Translations under genes and position numbers: made by a program
Shown: piece after piece, positions 9,769-15,645 of the stretch
How positions within the stretch are numbered: the stretch's first letter is position 1
Layout of the letters: each line of letters starts with the position of its first letter
The notes under the pieces: model-generated
Told to the model about the DNA's origin: nothing
The model's input: only the letters and a program-made list of their open reading frames with translations
Database searches by the model: none
Assembly (NCBI RefSeq): GCF_003665095.1
Contig: NZ_RCHV01000002.1
Coordinates: forward strand, 1,621,501 to 1,685,500
DNA length: 64,000 bases
Source: Streptomyces sp. Z26
GTDB lineage: Bacteria; Actinomycetota; Actinomycetes; Streptomycetales; Streptomycetaceae
Direction: 5' to 3'

Positions 9769-10680
9769 ATGGGCTGGACAGCACGGGACATCCCCGACCA
9801 GAGCGGCCGCACCGCGGTCGTCACGGGCGCCAACAGCGGCCTCGGCGAGGTGATCGCGCGCGAGCTGGCGCGGCGCGGCGCGCGGGTCGTGCTGGCGTGC
9901 CGCAGCGAGGAGCGCGGCGCGGCGGCCGTACGGCGGCTGCTGGCCGAAGTGCCGGAGGCGCGGGCGGAGTTCAGGCCGCTGGATCTGGCGGACCTGGCGA
10001 GCGTACGGGCGTTCGCGGCGGGCCTGCCGTACGACCGGGTGGACACGCTCGTCAACAACGCGGGGCTGATGGCGGTGCCGTTCGCGCGGACCGCCGACGG
10101 CTTCGAGACGCAGTTCGGCGTCAACCACCTCGGGCACTTCGCCCTCACCGGGCTGCTGCTCGACCGGCTGCTGGCGGCGGGCCGGGCGCGGGTGGTGACC
10201 ATGTCGAGCATGGCGCACGCGATGGCCAACATCGACATCCACGACCTCAACAGCGCGCACGGGTACCGCAGTTGGCAGGCGTACTGCCGCTCGAAGACCG
10301 CGAACCTCCTCTTCACCCACGAGCTGGCGCGCCGCGCGGAGGGGCAGCCGCTCACCGCCGTCGCGGCCCATCCCGGCTACGCCGCCACGGAGTTGCAGGC
10401 CAAGGGCCCCCGCCTGGCGGGCAGCCGGGTCCGCGAACGCGTGATGCGCCTCACGCTGCTCGTCGCCTCGTCGGCGGACCACGGCGCCGCGCCCGGCCTG
10501 TACGCCGCGACCGCGCCCCGCGTCGCGCCCGGCGCCTTCCTCGGCCCGACCCGGCTGGGTACGCGCGGCGCGCCCGGCCCGGCCTGGCGGGCGCCGTGGA
10601 CCCGGCACGACCTGGCGGCCGAGCTGCTGTGGTCGGAGTCGGAGCGGCTGACGGCCGTACGGTACGGGGCGCTGGGATGA
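9769..10680 (+). CDS. Short-chain dehydrogenase/reductase (SDR)
   Basis: A 303-residue classical SDR of the retinol-dehydrogenase-like group. Cofactor-binding TGANSGLG lies near residue 19, the structural NNAG motif follows, and the catalytic Ser (VTMSSMAH) and Tyr-x3-Lys (YCRSK) are all present. The mixed Arg-containing segment after beta2 (ACRSEER) suggests NADP(H). ATG 9769 follows GCGAGGAG. The stop overlaps the ATG of the response-regulator gene (ATGA), which implies translational coupling. The substrate is unknown. Confidence 0.9.
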   Translation: MGWTARDIPDQSGRTAVVTGANSGLGEVIARELARRGARVVLACRSEERGAAAVRRLLAEVPEARAEFRPLDLADLASVRAFAAGLPYDRVDTLVNNAGLMAVPFARTADGFETQFGVNHLGHFALTGLLLDRLLAAGRARVVTMSSMAHAMANIDIHDLNSAHGYRSWQAYCRSKTANLLFTHELARRAEGQPLTAVAAHPGYAATELQAKGPRLAGSRVRERVMRLTLLVASSADHGAAPGLYAATAPRVAPGAFLGPTRLGTRGAPGPAWRAPWTRHDLAAELLWSESERLTAVRYGALG

Positions 10681-11654
10681 GCGGCGCCGCCGCCGGGCCG
10701 GAGGACGGGCCGGACGCGGCGGGCGGCGGGCGGGCGCCCCGTGGGGAGACCGGACGCGGCGGGACCGGAGGCGAGGAGGCGGGCGCCGTACGGGTGCTCG
10801 TCGTGGACGACGACTTCATGGTCGCCCGGCTGCACCGCACCCTCGTGGAACGGACCCCCGGCTTCACCGTCGTCGGCGAGGCGCGCGGAGGCGCGGAGGC
10901 GCTGGCGGCCGTACGGGAGCTGCGGCCCGAACTGGTGCTGCTCGACATGTACCTGCCGGACATCTCCGGGCTGGACGTCCTGCGCGCGCTGCGCGCCAGC
11001 GAGGAGCCCGGCACGCACGGCGTGGACGTCCTCGTGGTGACCGCCGCGCGGGACCTGGAGACCGTACGGGGCGCGCTGCGCGGCGGCGCCGTGCACTACA
11101 TCGTGAAGCCCTTCGAGGTCGGCACGCTCCAGGAGCGGCTGCTCCAGTACGCCCACCGGCGGCGTGAACTGGCCGACCTGGACGCGGCCGGCCAGGCCGA
11201 CCTGGACCGGGTCTTCGGCGGCGGCGCCGGGCCGGGCGGTACCGGCGCCGCCGCCCACGGCGCCGCGCGCGCGGGACGTACGGGCGGCGCGGGCGGCGGT
11301 ACGGCGGCGGGCGGGCGTACGGGGGCCACCGGGGCGGGCTCCGGCCCGGACCCGCACCGGGCGGGGGCGCGCGCGGCGACGGCCGCGGCGGCGGCGAGCC
11401 TGCCGAAGGGGCTGACGGCGCAGACGGCGGCGCTCGTACGGCGCACCCTGGACGGCGCGCCGGAGGGCGTCTCGGCGTCCGAGTGCGCCGAACGCAGCGG
11501 CCTGTCCCGCGTCAGCGCGCGGCGCTACCTGGAGCACTTCGTCGCGGTCGGCCGGGCCGAGGTGACGCTCCGGTACGGCACGACGGGGCGGCCCGAGCGC
11601 CGCTACCACGCGACGACACCGCCGCCGCCGGGCACGGGCCGGGGCGGGCACTGA
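10677..11654 (+). CDS. Orphan CitB/DcuR-type response regulator
   Basis: A 325-residue protein with a receiver domain (RVLVVDDDFMVARLHR, phospho-acceptor Asp in LVLLDMYLPDISG, conserved Lys in YIVKPF) and a C-terminal CitB-type helix-turn-helix (PEGVSASECAERSGLSRVSARRYLEHF). A Gly/Ala/Thr-rich linker of about 60 residues separates them, much longer than in typical CitB proteins. The first ~37 residues are low complexity, so an internal GTG just before VLVVDDD is a credible alternative start. Relatives are normally paired with a CitA/DcuS membrane kinase; none is adjacent, and the gene is instead fused translationally to the SDR gene. Confidence 0.85.
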   Translation: MSGAAAGPEDGPDAAGGGRAPRGETGRGGTGGEEAGAVRVLVVDDDFMVARLHRTLVERTPGFTVVGEARGGAEALAAVRELRPELVLLDMYLPDISGLDVLRALRASEEPGTHGVDVLVVTAARDLETVRGALRGGAVHYIVKPFEVGTLQERLLQYAHRRRELADLDAAGQADLDRVFGGGAGPGGTGAAAHGAARAGRTGGAGGGTAAGGRTGATGAGSGPDPHRAGARAATAAAAASLPKGLTAQTAALVRRTLDGAPEGVSASECAERSGLSRVSARRYLEHFVAVGRAEVTLRYGTTGRPERRYHATTPPPPGTGRGGH

Positions 11655-12114
11655 CACCGGGCACCGGCCACTGGCCACGGAGACCGCGCACACAGACGGC
11701 CGAAAAGGGACGTACGCCCCAACTCGCCACACGGCCGCCGAACTCCGGATCACTCACACAAGAACCCGACCACGTCCCACCCGTGCGCCCGTGGTCCGTT
11801 TTGTACGCCAAAGCAGCAGATGAGGCTTTCCGCGGCGAGACGTGACGTGACTAACAGAACCGTCACCCACCGTAGGTCACTCCCCGCGCGACCCACCCTC
11901 ACGTCGGGTCAACTCGCCTGGCACGCGGCCTGATTCGGATTGCCGAAGCAAAGATCGGCAATCACGGAGAGGTAACGGAAAGGAGCGCAGGGTGGCTTCC
12001 TCGGCGCTCGTCTTCCCGTGACCGGTCGGACGTAAACGAACGCTCCTTGCCGGGACGAATGGGGTGTGTTTTCGTTTCGAATCCCGCCGCGACTTCGCGA
12101 CGGGCCTCACCGGG
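11655..12114. other. Upstream region of the rpf gene
   Basis: This 460-base stretch is lower in GC than its surroundings and has no credible gene. It should contain the promoter of the rpf-like gene. The clearest element is a hairpin or operator: GATTGCCGA at 11938-11946 and TCGGCAATC at 11955-11963, a 9-bp perfect inverted repeat with an 8-base loop. It is not followed by a T-run. Confidence 0.5.
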
Positions 12115-12303
12115 ACGCCTAGTCCTGCCGCCCGGTCGAGGAGCCAACGTCACCGTCACGGCAGGAGTGGGGGACCCAGGTAAGTGCCGCACGTGCGCCC
12201 AGCACGGTCGGCTTGGGGTGAAGTCACGCGCTCACGTGGCCCCGACACGTGTGCGCGGACCGGGCAACTCCAGCCCGAACCCGACAGCTCACCTCGCAGG
12301 CGT
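12115..12303 (+). ncRNA. ydaO/yuaA cyclic-di-AMP riboswitch
   Basis: Conserved blocks of this riboswitch class occur in order. P1 is ACGCCT (12115-12120) pairing with AGGCGT (12298-12303). P2 is TCCTGCCG (12123-12130) with CGGCAGGA (12159-12166). These are followed by GTGGGGGACCCAGG, then GGGGTGAAGTC at 12215-12225, and finally ACCCGACAGCTCACCTCGC at 12279-12297. The last block matches the near-invariant ACCCGACAGCTAAC core. Known members switch expression off when c-di-AMP is high, and actinobacterial copies commonly precede rpf and other cell-wall hydrolase genes. Here the aptamer ends about 19 bases before the rpf start codon and abuts its ribosome site, so the expression platform must be very short. 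Confidence 0.92.
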
Positions 12304-12321
12304 AGGAGAGGAAGCACCACT

Positions 12322-13593
12322 ATGTCTGCACGCGGACGTCATCGCCGCCCCCGTACCCAGCGCATCGCACGCGCCACCCTCGCCCTCACGGCGGGTGGCG
12401 CGGGCATCGCCCTGCCGCTCATGGGCGCGGGCAGCGCCAACGCCGCCTCGGTGGACACCTGGGACCAGGTCGCCCAGTGCGAGTCCACCGGCAACTGGAG
12501 CATCAACACCGGCAACGGCTACTACGGCGGGCTTCAGTTCAGCCAGAGCACGTGGCAGTCCTTCGGCGGCACGAAGTACGCCGCGACCGCCGACCAGGCC
12601 ACCAAGGCGCAGCAGATAGAGATCGCCGAGAAGGTGTTGGCCGTCCAGGGCCCGAACGCCTGGCCCGTCTGCGGCCCCAAGGCCGGTCTGACGCAGAACA
12701 GCGGCTCCCCCGACATCGACCCCTCCGGTGAGGGCGACCAGGGCGGCCAGCCCCAGGCCCAGCCCGAGAAGCCCGCCGCCGAACCGGCCCCGAAGCAGGA
12801 GGCCCCGAAGGCGAAGCCCGAGGCCAAGCCCGCCGAGCGCGAGCAGGCACCCGCGGCCGACCGCGGCAAGCGCGAGGCCAAGTCCGCGGACTACACCGTC
12901 AGCTCCGGCGACACCCTGTTCCTCATCGCCAAGGCCGAGGGTGTGGACGGCGGTTGGGAGCGGATCTACGAGAACAACCGCGACGTCATCGGTGACGACC
13001 CGAACCTCATCTACCCCGACCAGCAGCTGTCGCTGAACTCGTCGGGCGGGTCCGAGCAGCGCTCCTCGCGTTCGGAGTCGCGTCCGGAGACCCCGGCGCC
13101 GCAGCCGAAGCAGGAGGCCCCGAAGGCGGAGCCGAAGGCCGAGCCCGAGTCGAACGGCGGCGAGCAGGCGGCCGCCCCGTCGAACAGCAGCGGCTTCCAG
13201 AAGCCGGTCGACGCGCCCACCAGCACCCCGTACGGCGCGTCCGGCGGCAGCTGGTCCAGCGGCAGCCACACCGGTGTCGACTTCTCGGCCTCCAGCGGCA
13301 CCTCGGTGAAGGCCGTCACCAGCGGCACCGTGGTCTCCGCGGGCTGGGGCGGCTCGTACGGCAACGAGGTCGTCGTGAAGCACGACGACGGCCGCTACAG
13401 CCAGTACGGCCACCTGTCGTCCCTGTCGGTGTCGGCGGGCCAGACCGTCGGCGCGGGCGACCAGCTCGGCCTCTCCGGCTCGACGGGCAACAGCACCGGC
13501 CCGCACCTGCACTTCGAGATCCGGACCGGCCCGAGCTACGGCTCGGACATCGACCCGCTGGCGTACCTGCGGGCCAACGGCGTCTCCGTCTGA
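12322..13593 (+). CDS. Secreted resuscitation-promoting factor with LysM and M23 peptidase domains
   Basis: A 423-residue exported cell-wall hydrolase. The signal peptide ends near residue 40 (GAGSANA). The Rpf transglycosylase domain follows at about 42-118, with catalytic Glu in AQCESTGNWSINTGNGYYGG. A Pro/Glu/Lys-rich linker leads to a LysM domain (DYTVSSGDTLFLIAKAEG to YPDQQLSL, about 192-236), a second linker, and an M23 zinc endopeptidase from about 310 with HTGVDFS and HLHFE metal ligands. It combines glycan cleavage, peptidoglycan binding and stem-peptide cleavage in one chain. Start ATG 12322 follows AGGAGAGGA. It is under the riboswitch immediately upstream, tying it to c-di-AMP and spore germination or growth resumption. 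Confidence 0.95.
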   Translation: MSARGRHRRPRTQRIARATLALTAGGAGIALPLMGAGSANAASVDTWDQVAQCESTGNWSINTGNGYYGGLQFSQSTWQSFGGTKYAATADQATKAQQIEIAEKVLAVQGPNAWPVCGPKAGLTQNSGSPDIDPSGEGDQGGQPQAQPEKPAAEPAPKQEAPKAKPEAKPAEREQAPAADRGKREAKSADYTVSSGDTLFLIAKAEGVDGGWERIYENNRDVIGDDPNLIYPDQQLSLNSSGGSEQRSSRSESRPETPAPQPKQEAPKAEPKAEPESNGGEQAAAPSNSSGFQKPVDAPTSTPYGASGGSWSSGSHTGVDFSASSGTSVKAVTSGTVVSAGWGGSYGNEVVVKHDDGRYSQYGHLSSLSVSAGQTVGAGDQLGLSGSTGNSTGPHLHFEIRTGPSYGSDIDPLAYLRANGVSV

Positions 13594-13678
13594 CCCCGTT
13601 CCGACTGACGCAGCTCCGGCTGACCCGGGTCCGGCTGCCTGGACGGCGACGTCCGCCCGGCACCGCGACCACCGCACC

Positions 13679-13722
13679 ACGCAAAGGGCGCCCTTCTCGG
13701 CGGAGGAGGGCGCCCTTTGCGT
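13679..13722. terminator. Bidirectional hairpin terminator
   Basis: ACGCAAAGGGCGCCCT at 13679-13694 pairs perfectly with AGGGCGCCCTTTGCGT at 13707-13722, a 16-bp stem with a 12-base loop. It lies between the convergent rpf-like and phosphopantetheinyl-transferase genes. Confidence 0.85.
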
Positions 13723-13764
13723 GTGCGTGCGTACGGCCGGGGTACGGCCTACGGGCCTACGGGC

Positions 13765-14442
13765 CTACGCCGACGGCTGGCGCGGCAGGTGGATCGCCGT
13801 GACGACCAGCCCGTCCCGGGCGACCCAGCGGCCCGAGAAGCCGTGCCGCCGGACCCCGCCGATCAGCGGGGCGGGCACCAGGAGGCGGGCGTGGAAGGTC
13901 CGTTCGACCTCGTCGACCTCGATCTCCGCCTCGGCGAAGTCGAGTTCGGTGCCCGTGTGCGGATACCACGTCTTGAAGACGCTCTCCTTGGCGCTGAACA
14001 GCAGCCTGTCCCAGGCCACTTCGGGCACGCGCGCGGACAGCTCCGCGATCCACTTCTGCTCGGACGGCAGCGAGACGGCCTCCAGCACACCGTCCGGCAC
14101 CGGCCCGTTGGGCTCCGCGTCGATGCCGAGCGACAGCGTGTCCTCGGCGCTGGACACCACCGCCGCGCGGTAGCCGGTGCAGTGCGTCATGCTGCCGACC
14201 ACCCCGTCCGGCCACTGCGGCGCCCCGCGCTTGCCGGGCACCAGCGGCACCGGCGGCTGCCCCAGCCGCCCCAGGGCGGCGCGCGCGCAGGCCCGTACGG
14301 TCGTGAACTCCCGTTGGCGCTGCGCCACCGCCTTCGCGACGGCCGCGGCCTCCTCCGGGTAGAGCGTCTCCGGGCCGCCGCGCGAGGTGTCGTCGAACGC
14401 CTCCTCGGCGTGCACCGTCGCGGGCAGGATCTCCTCGATCAT
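13765..14442 (-). CDS. Sfp/Svp-type 4'-phosphopantetheinyl transferase
   Basis: A 225-residue enzyme that moves phosphopantetheine from CoA to carrier-protein serines. The magnesium-binding GIDAEPN motif and the catalytic WDRLLFSAKESVFKTWYP motif are intact, as are the VPGKRGAPQWPDGVVGSMTHC segments. From memory it closely resembles Svp of S. verticillus, a broad-specificity PPTase for polyketide and non-ribosomal peptide synthases. Its ATG shares one base with the stop of the upstream metallophosphoesterase (TGATG), so the two are translationally coupled. No synthase genes are in this window, so it probably serves clusters elsewhere on the chromosome. Confidence 0.93.
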   Translation of the reverse strand: MIEEILPATVHAEEAFDDTSRGGPETLYPEEAAAVAKAVAQRQREFTTVRACARAALGRLGQPPVPLVPGKRGAPQWPDGVVGSMTHCTGYRAAVVSSAEDTLSLGIDAEPNGPVPDGVLEAVSLPSEQKWIAELSARVPEVAWDRLLFSAKESVFKTWYPHTGTELDFAEAEIEVDEVERTFHARLLVPAPLIGGVRRHGFSGRWVARDGLVVTAIHLPRQPSA

Positions 14443-15320
14443 CAGCGGCCCTCCCCCGTGCCCCGGCCCGCCGGGGCGCCGGACGACGACGGCTCGGGCA
14501 GGATCTGCCGCAGCGGCGTACGGGGCGGCCGCGGGCGCCACTCGCGCGGGTAGCCGACGGACACCTCCTCGAACCGCACCCCGTCGTGCCAGGTCACGCG
14601 GGGGATGTGCAGGTGCCCGTAGACGACGGCGGCGGCGCGGAAGCGCGTGTGCCAGTTGGCGGTCAGCTCGGTGCCGCACCAGTTCGCGAACTCCGGGTAG
14701 CGCAGCACCCGGGTGGGCTCGCGCACCAGCGGATAGTGGTTGAGCAGCACGGTGCGGTGCGCCGGGTCGATCTGCTTCAGCCGCTCCGTGGTGGCCGCGA
14801 CGCGGGCGCGGCACCAGTCGTCCAGGCTCGCGTACGGGTCGGGGTGCAGCAGGTACTCGTCCGTGCAGACCACGCCCGCGTCGTGCGCGAGGCGCAGCGA
14901 CTCGGCCTTGGTGGTGGCCCCGGGGCTGCGGAAGGTGTAGTCGTACCCGACGAACAGGGGCGCCACCGTGATCGGTTCGTCGCCGCCCTCCCAGACCGGG
15001 TACGGGTCCTCGGGGGTCAGGATGCCCAACTCCCGGCACAGCTCGACCAGTCGCAGGTACCTCTTCTCACCGCGCAGGTCCACGGTGTCCTGCGGGTGCG
15101 TCCACAGCTCGTGGTTGCCCGGTGCCCAGATCACCTTCGCGAAGCGCGAAGCCAGCAGCCGGAGCGCCCACTCGATGTCCTCCCACTTCTCGGCGACATC
15201 ACCCGGCAGCAGCAGCCAGTCCCCGTCCGAGTCGGGGCGCAGGCCCTCGACGACGGTGCGGTTCTCCTCGTACGCCACGTGCAGATCGCTGACGGCGAGC
15301 AGTTTTCCCGACGACGACAC
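14442..15320 (-). CDS. Calcineurin-like metallophosphoesterase
   Basis: A 292-residue protein with the full binuclear metal-centre signature: SDLHVAY (D-x-H), LPGDVAEKW (GD), APGNHELW (GNHE), LLNHYPL and YGHLHIPR (GHLH). GTG 15320 is selected because GGGGGAGG lies six bases upstream and the frame matches the domain start KLLAVSDLH. It is the first gene of a two-gene unit with the PPTase. Candidate substrates would be CoA, 3'-phosphoadenosine phosphate or pantetheine phosphates given the partner, but that is inference; the sequence supports only a phosphoesterase. Confidence 0.88.
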   Translation of the reverse strand: MSSSGKLLAVSDLHVAYEENRTVVEGLRPDSDGDWLLLPGDVAEKWEDIEWALRLLASRFAKVIWAPGNHELWTHPQDTVDLRGEKRYLRLVELCRELGILTPEDPYPVWEGGDEPITVAPLFVGYDYTFRSPGATTKAESLRLAHDAGVVCTDEYLLHPDPYASLDDWCRARVAATTERLKQIDPAHRTVLLNHYPLVREPTRVLRYPEFANWCGTELTANWHTRFRAAAVVYGHLHIPRVTWHDGVRFEEVSVGYPREWRPRPPRTPLRQILPEPSSSGAPAGRGTGEGR

Positions 15321-15528
15321 GTACGGCCTCCCCCATCTTTCTCGTACGGCACCGCCTCGCGGTCCGGCCCGCCCGTCGGCTCGTCGCCGCGGGCACGGCA
15401 GCCCAGCGTACCCATCGCGGATGACACCCGTATTCCGCGGTCGGCCGTACGTGCGACGGAGCCCGGACCGTACGGGCGGGTAGGCGGGCGGGCGTACGGG
15501 CGAGGCCACCGGGAGCGTACGTATGGGC

Positions 15529-15567
15529 GGAAGGGGGCGGGCCCCCGCACAGGGCCCGCCCCCTTCC
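15529..15567 (-). terminator. Second (distal) hairpin downstream of ppdK
   Basis: GGAAGGGGGCGGGCCC at 15529-15544 pairs with GGGCCCGCCCCCTTCC at 15552-15567: a perfect 16-bp stem with a 7-base loop. It is the second of two large hairpins read after ppdK. Confidence 0.8.
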
Positions 15568-15571
15568 CGGG

Positions 15572-15619
15572 TCCGGGACCGGCCGCCGCCGGTGAGGGTG
15601 TGCGGCGGCCGGTCCCGGA
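15572..15619 (-). terminator. First (proximal) hairpin downstream of ppdK
   Basis: TCCGGGACCGGCCGCCGC at 15572-15589 pairs with GCGGCGGCCGGTCCCGGA at 15602-15619, a perfect 18-bp stem with a 12-base loop, 27 bases after the ppdK stop. A weaker CCGGGGG/GCCCCCGG hairpin straddles the stop codon itself at 15637-15656. Confidence 0.85.
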
Positions 15620-15645
15620 GGTCTCAGCACCCGGTCCCGGGGGGC

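Noticed and set aside
11877..12110. Minus-strand open frame before the rpf riboswitch
   Set aside because: Low-complexity basic peptide without ribosome site, overlapping the leader of the rpf gene.
12236..12250. Crp-like site (GTG...GACAC) near the rpf gene
   Set aside because: The spacing is one base short of the streptomycete Crp consensus and the sequence lies inside the riboswitch fold.
14442..15320. Reading the phosphoesterase and PPTase as one fused gene
   Set aside because: The two frames differ; a TGATG overlap separates them, so they are coupled genes, not a fusion.
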